64,000 nt of DNA, from contig MU006216.1 of assembly GCA_010093685.1 (NCBI GenBank), forward strand, positions 1,005,065 through 1,069,064, given 5' to 3'. Source of the DNA: Ophiobolus disseminans (Eukaryota; Ascomycota; Dothideomycetes; Pleosporales; Phaeosphaeriaceae). The notes beneath the pieces are model-generated. The model did not search any database. It was not told where the DNA came from and was given only the letters and a program-made list of their open reading frames with translations. Within the stretch, counting starts at the first letter, position 1. Each line of letters begins with the position of its first letter. Made by a program: the position numbers and the translations under genes. This document shows positions 9,587 to 19,862 of this stretch, in pieces.

Positions 9587-11038
9587 TTAAGCCCTCCTAT
9601 GTGGTTGCATCTCATCGTCTACCGCCTTCGTCACCCTTCCTATGCTCTCTCCAGCTCTTTGCAAAGCATCGCCAGCTTGGTGTATGCTGTCTCCAGCTCT
9701 TTGTGCAGCTTCCCGCGTTCGTTCTGCTTCTCGCTCCAAGTCGCGTTCCGCATCAGCAAACCTCGCTGTCTTGGTTTGTATGTCTTTCTCAAAGTCCTGA
9801 CCTCGCTGCACCGCGGAAACCTTGGCTGCATCGAGATCCCGACTCAGGTCATTGCTGCGCTGTAAGACGCCATTCTTCGTGTGTTCGAGTTCCCTCGCGA
9901 AACTCAGTCCCCGCGATAAAAGTCCAGACTTTGCATGTTCCAGCTCTCTCTCCGCAGTCCTCGCACCCTTTTCTTCAATGTCCTTCTCCCAGTCACGCAC
10001 ACCGCTCCGCGCATGCTCCAATTCTCTCTCCGCCATCTTCGCACCTTTGTCCTGCATGCCCATCCCCCAATCCCTCGCTCCAATCTTCGCTTCATCAAGC
10101 TCCCTACTCCCCGCATCCCTACCTTCTTGCAACGCCGCCAGCGCTCGCGCCTTGTTCGCATCGACACCTCCTTCAATTCGCCTCAATCTCTCCTCCTCCT
10201 TGTGCGCCACACTCTCCAAGAAATCAGTAACCTTGTGTCCGTACTTCAACTCCAGCTCCTCGAATTTACTGCGGCCCGCACTCGCGTGCGCACTGGCATT
10301 GAACTGCGGCGTCTGATTCAACGCCACCGTCGCCCTGGCGCGAATATCGCTAACGCTGATATAATTATCCGGCGTATTGGTTTGGATGTCGGACTTGACT
10401 TGTTCGTACATGGCCTCGATGGCGCTCACGACTTCATTGACGTCGAGTCTGCAGTCCTGCCGCGAGAAATCGCGTTCGCGCTGCTCGATGTATTCGCGCA
10501 CGCGCTTCCACTCGTTCTCGTAGTAGCGTATGCGGTTTGGCAGCCCAGAGCCCTTGAGATAGGTGAGAATGCCGGCAATTACGGTGTTGATGGCTCCGAA
10601 TGCTGTAATGCCCACGTGGTTGGAATTGGCGGCGCCCATTGCGGTGAGCGCGGCTGCTACGACGATTTGCAGGCCTAGGCAGCCGTTGATGAGCATTGCA
10701 GCGAATTTGTAGCCGCGTTTGGCTTGGGACTCGCGGTGGCAGACGCGGTTGTAAATACCAAGATTGGGAGCAGCGCGACCGTCGAAGTGGAGGGTATTGT
10801 GTGAGATGTCGGAGAAGAAGCCGCCTTTTGCGTTGGGTGTCTGTGGAACGAAGCCTTGGGTACTGTGAATGCCGACCATGTGGCGGAAGGTGTTTAGTTG
10901 GTTCATTGCTTCGGGTTCGAGGAATGTCGCGCGGGCGGCAAGTGGTGGAGGGAACGATGAAGTGTTGCTTGATATGCCATCTTTTTCTATGTCGTGTGCA
11001 CGGCTGTGAGGTCGGAGTACTGAGGGGAGGAAATTCAT
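9587..11038 (-). CDS. SLATT-like two-transmembrane protein with C-terminal repeat coiled coil
   Basis: 483 residues from the ATG at 11038. After a polar N-terminus come two hydrophobic helices, about 112-135 and 141-161, separated by a short loop. They lead into GSGLPNRIRYYENEWKRVRE, typical of the fungal SLATT-like family. In bacteria, SLATT domains are 2TM effectors predicted to act with nucleotide-sensing partners; the fungal role is unknown. The C-terminal 200 residues are a charged coiled coil with recurring units of the form AERELEHAxSGxxxW or RELEHTKNG. The gene converges with the NRPS-like gene with 124 bp between stops. No SMODS, SLOG or nuclease gene lies nearby. Confidence 0.7.
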   Translation of the reverse strand: MNFLPSVLRPHSRAHDIEKDGISSNTSSFPPPLAARATFLEPEAMNQLNTFRHMVGIHSTQGFVPQTPNAKGGFFSDISHNTLHFDGRAAPNLGIYNRVCHRESQAKRGYKFAAMLINGCLGLQIVVAAALTAMGAANSNHVGITAFGAINTVIAGILTYLKGSGLPNRIRYYENEWKRVREYIEQRERDFSRQDCRLDVNEVVSAIEAMYEQVKSDIQTNTPDNYISVSDIRARATVALNQTPQFNASAHASAGRSKFEELELKYGHKVTDFLESVAHKEEERLRRIEGGVDANKARALAALQEGRDAGSRELDEAKIGARDWGMGMQDKGAKMAERELEHARSGVRDWEKDIEEKGARTAERELEHAKSGLLSRGLSFARELEHTKNGVLQRSNDLSRDLDAAKVSAVQRGQDFEKDIQTKTARFADAERDLEREAERTREAAQRAGDSIHQAGDALQRAGESIGRVTKAVDDEMQPHRRA

Positions 11039-12549
11039 AGCGACAGAAAAAGTTCCTTGAACAGCAGACAAAATTGTGAAGAACCGACCAAGACTGGGAA
11101 ACGAGGAAACGAGGAGGAGAAAGAGAGATCAAAGATAGAAGACCTCGCGCAGCCCACCGAGATCGCATATGTGGATCAAATCCCATCTTCAGCTTGCCCC
11201 AAAACCCAAGGGGACCATTTTAAGAAATTCCCCATGTCCATCTCACGATAGGGGACCTAAAATCAGCCACTCGTAAGTCCCGGACGCCATCTATTCTCGC
11301 TTAAGCAGCCCAAAATTCCTAGGTCACATCGGAACTGCCAATCGTGACATCTGGTGGCGCCAACTCATATTGCTAATCTCCTAGTAGAATCTGACGATCC
11401 TCGCCGAGATATGGATCGACTTTTCCACATCAAACCTTGGAAGACGTGTGTACTTCCCGGAGACCTCATGTTCAGACGCCAGTATACGGGGACCTATTCT
11501 CTAGCTGCTCGCAGTCTTCCTCTGTGAGAGGAATTTCGTGGAATGACAGGGGATGGCAATTGAGATGGCAATTGAGACTGTGAACTGTTTGGGAAAGAAC
11601 AAAAAAAAAAGAGATTCAGATGGGGAATGGCACGTGCGAGCGCGGGATGAGCCGTGGAAGCGTCTTCAATCCGCACCTCGCGAACGCGACTTCTCTAACG
11701 ACCATTGGCGATCGAACATCATACTGTGAATTCCCTTCCGTCAAGACTCTTCGCATCCGCTATCGTTGTACCACAGTGTTATCCACAGATTGAGGAGGGT
11801 GCGCACGGACTGTCAGCCTCACCTTCATTCGCACCGCATTAAGGCACAGCTCAGCTAGCTAGCGCACGCCACCTGCGGGAAAGCCGTGACGAGCTCACCA
11901 GTGTGAAAGCATAAAGATGGAGTGTGGGTAAGCGTGGTTTGTGTACGAATTCAGTCCTCAACCCTCCCTGCAAACCTTGGAATGGAATCCCCGTCCTCCG
12001 TTGGGCAGTGCAATCGTGCAGTATTCTTCGAATCTGCAACGCTGAATGCTTGTTTGGTTCAGGTCATCAATGTGAGTAACGCTCACGACTAGGAAGGAGG
12101 CGCCTCCACGCGAGGCTGCAGTATAATCGCGGAAAATATATAGCAAACCCAGAGTACGGACGTTTCTCGACATGATAGCCGTCTATAACCATGACCAAGT
12201 ATTCTCAATACTCCTTAGGTCGTATGTTTGAACATCAACTCAAAGTAGTATGAATTGGAGGAGTTGATGGCCTCGCGACTTCAAACGGGGCCCACTACTG
12301 TGGGAAGTCTTGCGCTCTTGTCAATCTAGCAACACTCACCTTTACACTAATCACCTGGAGGCAATACTCTCGTTAGGTTAGCTTCGGCCTCCACTTCAGT
12401 CACTCTCTCACTACAATATTCTGCCAGCACCTTGATCTACAGCGATCAACCAACCTCATTCATCACGATACGAATCTCACCTTGCAAGGATACCGCCACT
12501 GAAGTAGCCAGTACATTACTGGGTCCTATCACAGCCTTCGTTGGCAAAC
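11039..12549. other. Intergenic region between divergent genes
   Basis: About 1.5 kb upstream of both the SLATT-like gene (minus) and the secreted-protein gene (plus). It holds a short poly(A) run near 11600 and only small overlapping ORFs. I see nothing else. Confidence 0.5.
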
Positions 12550-13948
12550 ATGAGACTACTCCTGCTGGCTGTCCTCAGTGTGTTGCTAGTTCTTGCCGAG
12601 GGAGGGATCATACCCAAGTCGTTGCCGTCGCAAGGGCTATCCAATGTCCATGTTGGCGCTCATGTCACAACTCCGCAGCTCGAGTCTAGTCACGGTCTGT
12701 ACCGACGTGCTGTCGATGTCCCGTTTGAATGGAACAAAGCTTGGTGCAAAGGCGCCAAACTCGCTCAGGCCTTGATCAAGGACGAAGCTCCGGCGGGAAC
12801 ATATGTAACACCAGTCCGCAGTAAATGGGACGGCGATCTCATCTCCGCATTCACGATTTGGGGTTATAGGGAGATGTCGTACGGCAAGGACAGCCTTTGC
12901 GATTTTGGTCCTTCCAATCATCAGCTGCAAACCGCCTTCAGCGACCTCAAGATCGATACCAGGAGCTCGGGAGACGGAGGCCCCAACAATTGCTATCATA
13001 TCGAGCACGAGAATGGGCTAACCGTCATCCGCGATCCAAGTGGCGAATTGCCTCCAGTCGACAAGCAATTTTACGATGCTGGTGGCAGGAGAATGAAGGC
13101 ATTATGAGCTTTTTCACTTTCTACTTAACGTGGCTGACGCATGTACAGGTTACGCAGGCCTACACGACAATCAGCATCAACCCCTCGGCAGGAGCTATAT
13201 TCTTCTTGAATCGTCTGAGTCCCCTACAAGCCGCACACGAGTACTGGGATGTTCCCATCGACAAGATTACGAAGGAAATGCTGCCCGACCTCAGCTCTAG
13301 TGCGGATCATGCGTGGGGTTTCTGGAACCGTGAGAAGGGGGGTGCGAATCTTGCTGATATCAACCTTATCTTCTCGTGCATGATCACCAACGACATCACC
13401 ACTGCTTTGATCGCCGAGGCTTTCCGCACATACGCGTTTCCTCCGGGGAAGGCTCGACCATCGGGGCTAGAGAGGTGGTCAGGCACAACTTTTGAGATGC
13501 AGTATGACGCTGCGCAGGTCCTCCTTGGTAATTGCAGATCCCTTCAGCCCCTACAATCAGCTATCCATTGCAGCCGCCACTAGGTACTAACAACATGACT
13601 ACAGGCTCACCAAACGGACAGGCCGCTGGGTATTTCCTCGCTCAACACAAGCATCGATTTGGCAAGAACAAATCTATCGAGAAAGTGACGTTTTTCAAAG
13701 CGGATAAGGGCCAAACGCCTTACATACTTTTCTGGGTGATTGATGCACCTGCTGGACCCGCGCCGGGTGGAGCTGGTGCCGAAGCTCAGAGTGGAGAGCT
13801 GAACAAGGACGTGGGCGAACATGGTAACATGGATGGCAATGCGACGAAGGCACAACAAGGCGGAACCGAGGTCGAAGCCCGAATTGTGAGGCGGAGCACG
13901 AATGGGAAGAACATAGTCCGAGAACATGTGTTTCGGGCAAGACTCTAA
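12550..13948 (+). CDS. Secreted protein of unknown function, three exons
   Basis: Proposed exons are 12550-13098, 13149-13527 and 13605-13948, giving 423 residues in one continuous frame. MRLLLLAVLSVLLVLAEGG is a strong signal peptide. I recognise no catalytic family; the body contains FEWNKAWCKGAKL, INPSAGAIFFLNRLSP and AWGFWNREKGGANLADINL. Intron 2 is a standard GT-AG (gtaatt...actacag). Intron 1 reads in frame only as a 50-nt GC-AG intron (13099-13148), or as a GT-AG intron from 13057 that would drop 14 residues. The C-terminal part is polar and Gly/Ala-rich. Similar architectures occur in other secreted proteins of plant-associated fungi, but no function can be assigned. Confidence 0.65.
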
Positions 13949-14791
13949 GGCGGATGGAGTAGAGCGTGAGTAACGGCGGCTCATGTAAAGTGGGAAAAAT
14001 ACTGCGAAACAGGCGACATGGAACATATTTTCATCTTACTTGCCGGCGAGCAATGTAATAGAGAGCAGATATATGCTACTGTGTTCAAGCTGCTCTCAAA
14101 GCCTCACATTGTGGTCGGTGTTGCCCAGTGCTGGTATATAAAGACCTGTCTATCTTCATGTCCTTATTTGGATTTCTTCTGAATTTTACAATGTTGTGAG
14201 GGTATACAGGCTTCCTGTTGAAAGTTGTGTTGCAACTGTGGATCACTGAAGATGAGCTCTTTCGGAGTGGCACGAGTTGCGGGGCGCATGCCACTATATT
14301 TTCCTACCCCACGTTCGAGCTCTTCGCTTATCTTTCAAGCAGCGCACACCGCACGAATTTGCACGAGATTGACTGTCGTCTCTCTTGTGTGTAACGGTAG
14401 CAGGCTTTTTGTGCACCTATATATACTACCTATTTCCAAGATTTGCCACCTGTAATGGGTCTCCACTGGAAGGTTTAAGCCGTCATCCACTCTTACCTCC
14501 CTGCCACTACCCTTGCAGGAGCCCAGTTCGAGTCCTGTGGTGTCCACTCCACTCACGTAGGTAACTTGTGATGCTGGATGGACCTAAGCAATGAATACAA
14601 TTGGCGAGGGAAGAAATTCTGCAGTCGGGTATTCACCATGGGACGGCGGCGCTGGAATACTCCCACGAGGGTTGGGGGGCGAGTGTGGGCTGGTGTATCA
14701 ACTGGTATTTTTGCTATTTTTTGTTGCTCTTTTTGCCTTTCGTTCTTCATTCACCAGCCAGCCAGGCATTTGTTGTCCTTCTTACTGTCTG
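13949..14791. other. Intergenic region between convergent genes
   Basis: 843 bases between two 3' ends. It contains TATATA-like strings and one GTTCGAGTCC string (see rejected items), but no supported gene. Confidence 0.5.
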
Positions 14792-15890
14792 TCATTGATA
14801 TGTCCATCTCCCTTGATACGTCCCAATATTTGGACATTGCATCACCAAATCCTTACGTCCCTTCGCTCTAACAAGAACATCTTTCGCCCACGCAGTCACA
14901 TCCACCTCTTCCGGCCGTGCACCCTCTTCCCAGCTCAACGCTCCACGCATCACCGCATTCTCCGCCGGCTCATGTCCCTTGTGCTTCGCAGACCGAGTAT
15001 TATAACACCCACACAGCGGCTTCTCCTGATACACTTCAATCTCCAAGCTCTCCAACTCCCTGCACTGCGCTACCATTGCAGCGAGGACATCAAGCAGCGG
15101 CTGCAGATGGGTTAATCGACACCTCGCAAGGACGCGTGCGTGCGGCGAGTATGTTAGGCGTTGTAGGTGGGGACAGTGCGTTGTGATGTATGCGAGTGAG
15201 GAGATTTGGCGCCCAAGGATGCGGCGGCAGAAGAGGGGTGTGAATTTTGGGGTGGGCGAGGTGGAGTAGAGGCCCGAGAGGGAGGAGAGGGCAATGTGTG
15301 TTAGGTGGGTGGATGGGGGTGGAGAGGGGTTTAGGGATAGGTGGGTAAGAGATCTGGGTTGGGTTGTTAACTTTCTAGCATTTCGAGTGAAGGCATGGAA
15401 AGATTTGATCTTACCCGTTTTCTGCGGTACCGTTGCGGATGGCATGAACGGCGTAATCACTTAGTTCGAAATCAAACCGCATCGCCAATGCCGCGTATAG
15501 AAGCTCACACATCTCAGTGTGTATCCGCTTGTTCACACGCATAACAGCCGTGTTGAACACAATCCATTTCTCCCCTTCCTCTTTCAGCACCCCCATCCCA
15601 CACCCTTCGTTTCCGCACATATACGGCTCGGAAAAACGTGTACCATCCGCGCAAACAAGGACCGGAGACGCTTTAAGCGGAGCCGCGTGTGTGAAGTGCA
15701 AACCTGTCAGACGAAGGGGCCCTGACGTCCATTCCGAACAAAATGTTTGCTGCACCGATGGGTACGTTGGCGGTGCGTGCTGTGCGCTGGAAAAGGAGAG
15801 GTTCTTGGAGACGGGGAGGCCGAGGTGCGTGTAGATGATGTGGCGGAGTTCTGGGGGGAGGAGTTCGAAGGGGGAGAGGGGGAAGGACAT
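14792..15890 (-). CDS. 2EXR/F-box-like domain protein, two exons
   Basis: Exon 1 runs 15890 to 15415 and exon 2 15353 to 14792, joined by a 61-nt intron (gtaaga...acccag) that keeps the frame; the product is about 345 residues. It opens with FELLPPELRHIIYTHLGLP, the start of the F-box-like 2EXR domain common in large fungal families. A second segment, VMRVNKRIHTEMCELLYAALAMRFDF, matches the usual downstream part. Such proteins are thought to be substrate receptors or decayed relatives of F-box proteins. The C-terminal region (LTHLSLNPSPPP, ITTHCPHLQRLTYSP) looks like irregular Leu-rich sequence. The substrate is unknown. Confidence 0.7.
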
Positions 15891-16274
15891 TTTGTGGGAG
15901 GTGTGGGAGTGGGATGGGACCCCGGGATAGAGTTTGGTTCTGTAAGGTAGGGAGGGGGTTGAGTCAGATTGAGTAGTGAAGAGTCATAATGATAGGCGAC
16001 CCATAGATGGATGAGAGAAGACTCCCTTACCAAGGAACGGCTGTTGTACGAAAAGGGAAAATGGGTTGTCTAAGTAGGGTGTTCGATGGTAATCTTCAAT
16101 ATCGACGGGTACTTGCTCGCTAGATGCAAATATATACAACACTTAACAAGCAGGTATGCAAAACCCAACAGACCAGAGAAAAATGCACGCTATTGTGAAA
16201 AACAAAGCCAAAGCTCCACCCAAAGATGCAAATCTAACAAAACGCAAATGCAATCTCAGCATGCTCAATCGTAC
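15891..16274. other. Intergenic region
   Basis: 384 bases holding the 5' flank of the 2EXR gene and the 3' flank of MCH1. TGAGTCA occurs at 15960-15966, but a chance match is likely. No gene is seen. Confidence 0.4.
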
Positions 16275-18092
16275 TTATACAGCAACGCCCCTCCTCTTCC
16301 ACCCGCCTGGTCCTCGCCAGGCATATACCCACAGTCCCATCGCAACCCACACGCTTCCTGCCATGGCCCAAAACGTCGGGGCGTAGCAGTCTTTGCCGTG
16401 GCACAGCACATCTCCCTTCTCGCTACCGTTGGCGCCGTTCTGGTACACAGCGGCGTAAACCGCACCCCAGAGCGTCGCACCAGCGGCAGGCGTCATAGCC
16501 AGGATGCCCCAATTCGTGCCAAAGTTCTCGACGCCCCATACGACGCTCACGACAATAGGTGTCAGGCTGAACACGGCGCCGTAGCCGGAGCCGATGAGCG
16601 CAGAAATGACAGCAAAGCGCGAGGCGTGGTTTTGCACCCAGCCGCTTGCGAGGAGAAGCTGGCCGAGGGAGAGAAGGAATGCAGAAGCGAGGAGGAAGGA
16701 TATGCGAGAGACGGAGAATCTCTTGGGGTGCTCGAGAGGCGGGAGGGAGGACATGGAGTTTGCGACAGACTCTGGGCCGCGGCGGTGTTGGTGTGTTGGC
16801 GCGACGGGGGCGAGGACGTCGGAGAGGGTGCCTGTGATGAGGCGCGCGAGCGTGGATGTAATGGCTACGATGGAGACATGTGTTGCGGGCGAGGTGTTTG
16901 CGCTAACGTGGGCTGGCGTGAGGGTGTCGATTATGGTTCCCAGGTTGTTGATGAAGGCCTCGCCTGGGCCTGTTACGAGGACGAAGCCGCCTGCTAGCCA
17001 CCACATGGTAGGGTCCATGATGTATCTGCGAGTCTCCTCGTTCAACAGCCATGTCTTCTTGCGCTGCTCCTCCTCTGCCTTGGCTTTCAGGTTCTCGGCT
17101 TCGGACTGGAGGAAGTCGAACGTCGAGTCGGAGAGGTCGTGGGTGGCCATGGTGCCGTAGCCGTGGTGGTGGGCGGCCTGCGTGAAGAACTCGTCGTGGG
17201 CGAGAAGGCCGGATCGCTCCAGCTCGTCGACTGCCTCATCGATCATCTCGCCCTCGTCCATGATGCGCAGGGTGAAGAAGCCGATGCTGCCCATGACGAA
17301 CAGCAGGATGCCCAGGAAGATGAAGAAGCGGTACACATCGACGTCCCCCCTGCTACCATCCGGGTTCTTCTCAAACAGCAGCCGGCTGCCGACCTGGCTC
17401 TGCCACATGCCGCTGAGCCCGAAGGCGGCGATTGGGACGGCCAGCGCGATGCCCTTTGCCTTTCCGCGCCCAAAGTTCTTCGCGCACGTCGTCACAGCCG
17501 AGAGGTACATGCAGGAGGTGCCCATGCCGACCAGCGCGAACGCCAGGACCATGACGCCGACGGGCCAGCCATGGCCGCCAGCAGACGGCGGCGGTCCGCT
17601 CTTGTATGTGAATGCGGCCAGCAGGTATGCCAGCCCAAACAGCACGCCGGACAGGGCGGATGGGATGCCAGGCCCCAGGCGGTCGCAGAGGTAGCCGAAG
17701 ATGGGCACGGGCAGGTACAGGCCCAGCTCGGCGCCTATGGAGACGGCATTGACCTGGAACTGCGTGTACCGCAGCCGCGACTGGAACAGGTGGCCGTAGA
17801 GCGAGAATGCGGTGATGCTGCCGGCGCACAGGCAGTTGAGGATGGCCCAGACAAAGGTCAGCCAGCGCAGGACGACGTGCTGCATCCTCTCGCGGTCACG
17901 CTCCAGGATGCCCTCGGCGACCTGGTCGAAGAAGCTGCCGGCGTAGCTGGTGTCCTGGCTGCGACGGTTGGAGAGGGAGTCGGAGTCGTCGGGGTGCAGC
18001 AGCGGGCGCCGTGGGGAGTTCTGGGGGAGGTAGTCCAGCTTGTCGATGGCTGCGACGCCATTGCTGTTCCGCTTCGAGGCTGACGGGGACAT
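16275..18092 (-). CDS. MCH1: MFS transporter, MCH1-like (monocarboxylate-transporter homologue)
   Basis: A single-exon protein of 605 residues. The first 80 residues are polar and cytosolic. About 12 hydrophobic helices follow, starting at LRWLTFVWAILNCLCAGS. The segments QVNAVSIGAELGLYLPVPIF, GYLCDRLGPGIPSALSG and WLAGGFVLVTGPGEAFINNL characterise the fungal MCH1 group (nodulin-like MFS). The central loop between helices 6 and 7 is long and acidic, as is usual. Yeast Mch1 does not appear to move monocarboxylates and is reported on the vacuolar membrane, so the substrate is open. The gene is divergent from RRP42, with 352 bp between start codons. Confidence 0.88.
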   Translation of the reverse strand: MSPSASKRNSNGVAAIDKLDYLPQNSPRRPLLHPDDSDSLSNRRSQDTSYAGSFFDQVAEGILERDRERMQHVVLRWLTFVWAILNCLCAGSITAFSLYGHLFQSRLRYTQFQVNAVSIGAELGLYLPVPIFGYLCDRLGPGIPSALSGVLFGLAYLLAAFTYKSGPPPSAGGHGWPVGVMVLAFALVGMGTSCMYLSAVTTCAKNFGRGKAKGIALAVPIAAFGLSGMWQSQVGSRLLFEKNPDGSRGDVDVYRFFIFLGILLFVMGSIGFFTLRIMDEGEMIDEAVDELERSGLLAHDEFFTQAAHHHGYGTMATHDLSDSTFDFLQSEAENLKAKAEEEQRKKTWLLNEETRRYIMDPTMWWLAGGFVLVTGPGEAFINNLGTIIDTLTPAHVSANTSPATHVSIVAITSTLARLITGTLSDVLAPVAPTHQHRRGPESVANSMSSLPPLEHPKRFSVSRISFLLASAFLLSLGQLLLASGWVQNHASRFAVISALIGSGYGAVFSLTPIVVSVVWGVENFGTNWGILAMTPAAGATLWGAVYAAVYQNGANGSEKGDVLCHGKDCYAPTFWAMAGSVWVAMGLWVYAWRGPGGWKRRGVAV

Positions 18093-18114
18093 GCCGGGAT
18101 GGGGCGTGTGACAG

Positions 18115-18158
18115 GTACAGGAACGGTACAGGAACGGTACAGGAACGGTCAGGTAACG
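18115..18158. repeat. 11-bp tandem repeat, three perfect copies plus one imperfect
   Basis: Unit GTACAGGAACG at 18115-18125, 18126-18136 and 18137-18147, then an imperfect copy at 18148-18158. It lies 23-66 bp upstream of the MCH1 ATG, so probably in its 5' leader or core promoter. Confidence 0.85.
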
Positions 18159-18408
18159 GTGGCTTCAGGCACCATGATTCAGCACATCAGGGGCACCGGA
18201 TGTTTTATGGGCGTATGGCTATGAGTATGTGTGTATAGATGTGTGAACAGGACCCGACCAGCGGTCAAGCAGCGACACTTGGACTGCAGGCCGGTGTTGT
18301 CGCGCTGGCTAGGGCGATGGCGTCAGGGCCGCCCCATTCGCCGAGGCTGCGCGCCATTGAAACAAATCTTGGGGAGCAGAGCAAACACGCCCGCCCGCCA
18401 TCCACTCA

Positions 18409-18444
18409 CCACCCGCACCACCCGCACCACCCGCACCGCCCGCA
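18409..18444. repeat. 9-bp tandem repeat abutting the RRP42 start codon
   Basis: Four tandem copies of CCACCCGCA, the last with one change, run directly into the ATG at 18445. The array is 36 bp, divisible by three, and would sit in the RRP42 leader. Confidence 0.85.
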
Positions 18445-19518
18445 ATGGCCCCCCAGCAGGCCGCCCTCGTCAACCTGTCGCCGGCCGAGCTGTCGTTCCT
18501 GCGCTCCTCGCTCGCCCAGACCCCACCCATCCGCCTCGATGTCACCAAAGGGCCCCGCGACTTTCGCTCCATGCGCGCAGAGTATGACGTCCTACCCGGC
18601 GCCAACGGCAGCGCCCGCATTGCCCTGGAGGACGGGACCGAGGCGCTGGTGGGCGTGAAGGCAGAGGTCGAGCGGTCGCCCCAGAGGCCGTCGCTGGGCG
18701 CGCACGGCGAGGACGTGGACATGGGCGACGAAGACGTGGACGAGAGCACAGGCAAGGGACAGAACGGGTGGGTCGAGATGAGCGTCGAGGTGCCCGGATT
18801 CCGCGAGGACGATTCGCTGCCCGTCTTCCTGGCGTCGATGCTCAAGGAAAGTTTGCTTGCGAGCGGGGAGCTCAAGGACCGCCTGTACATCAACGCGCGC
18901 TTCCACTGGAAGCTCTACGTCGACGTCCTGCTGCTGTCCCCCGCACTATCCTATCCGCTCGCCCTCCTCTCCATGACCACCCATCTCGCCCTCCTGACCA
19001 CGGACCTACCAGCGCTCAAGTCGGAGAAAGACGAGGACCCGCTGTTCGACGACGACTGGGACGCCGCCGTGCCTCTGTACCCCAAGACGGCCGGCAAGAC
19101 CACAACCGACAAGCCGCCCGTCATCATACTGGCCATGGCCGTCGGGCCCAACATCATCTTCGATCCCTGCAAGGAGGAGCTCGCCGTGGCAGACGCCGTG
19201 CTTGCAGTCGCATGCACCAACACCTCGTCCTCCTCCACCGGCGCGCGCATCGTCTCAATACGCACCATCGACCCGCCCTCTCACCTCACTCCACCCGGCA
19301 TACCGAACTCGATGAACTCTGCCACCGGCGGCACCGCCCCCACATCCAGCGCCGATGCGCTGACACAGCGAGAGCTGCTAGCAAGCTCGGGGGTATGGAC
19401 ACCGCCACGCGGCGGCATGAAGAGGAACCTGATATCGCAAGTCACCAAGATGGTGGTGGAGAGCGGTGGAATTGCTGAGGAAGTCATCAGCGCACTGGCT
19501 GCGATTGAGGTCGGGTGA
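18445..19518 (+). CDS. RRP42: Exosome complex component RRP42 (RNase PH-like)
   Basis: A single-exon protein of 357 residues. Rrp42 is one of six RNase PH-like subunits of the eukaryotic exosome ring, which processes and degrades RNA in nucleus and cytoplasm. Family segments include LSPAELSFLRSSLAQTPPIR at the N-terminus, GSARIALEDGTEALVGVKAEV, LYINARFHWKLYVDVLLLS and a C-terminal AVGPNIIFDPCKEELAVADA. In eukaryotes these subunits have lost phosphorolytic activity, and I see no catalytic Asp motif. An acidic insert (about residues 90-115) is longer than in yeast. The start is supported by the conserved N-terminus right after the ATG. Confidence 0.9.
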   Translation: MAPQQAALVNLSPAELSFLRSSLAQTPPIRLDVTKGPRDFRSMRAEYDVLPGANGSARIALEDGTEALVGVKAEVERSPQRPSLGAHGEDVDMGDEDVDESTGKGQNGWVEMSVEVPGFREDDSLPVFLASMLKESLLASGELKDRLYINARFHWKLYVDVLLLSPALSYPLALLSMTTHLALLTTDLPALKSEKDEDPLFDDDWDAAVPLYPKTAGKTTTDKPPVIILAMAVGPNIIFDPCKEELAVADAVLAVACTNTSSSSTGARIVSIRTIDPPSHLTPPGIPNSMNSATGGTAPTSSADALTQRELLASSGVWTPPRGGMKRNLISQVTKMVVESGGIAEEVISALAAIEVG

Positions 19519-19862
19519 AAAGTGGAAATCATGAAAAGCAGGTCACATAGCCTTCAGCAGCAGCCACAAGTCTGCTTCGCGGCAGAGGCGGGAGAAGCAC
19601 ACAGCATGAATTGCTTCTTGATTGAAGCGCATGCCAGCAGATGGTGAGGCTGCAGATGGCCATTTGACCACTGGTGTCAGGCTGAGCCCGTCTGCCTATG
19701 GATGCAAGGCTGATTACGGTGGCCATCCAATCGCTTCGCAAAGAGGCTGACAGCTTGCAACGGCCGAACCTCGAAGGAAGTCGAGCTAACGTCAATACAC
19801 ATTCTACAACCTTCGCTTCACTTGAGCTCTCGCGCGTCTTACTGACTCTTTATGCACTTATT
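19519..19862. other. Intergenic region, start of the F-box cluster
   Basis: 344 bases. The F-box frame stays open upstream to 19698, but that part lacks similarity to its paralogues, so I treat it as 5' UTR. Confidence 0.4.

Larger units (their letters stand above)
18093..18444. promoter_or_regulatory. Bidirectional promoter region of MCH1 and RRP42
   Basis: The 352 bases between two divergent start codons hold two short tandem arrays, annotated separately. One lies next to the MCH1 start and the other touches the RRP42 start. Confidence 0.6.

Noticed and set aside
14518..14550. GTTCGAGTCC string resembling a tRNA B box
   Set aside because: The flanking bases do not form a T-stem, and no A box or acceptor stem is found upstream.
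17139..18083. 314-codon plus-strand ORF
   Set aside because: Antisense shadow of the GC-rich MCH1 gene.
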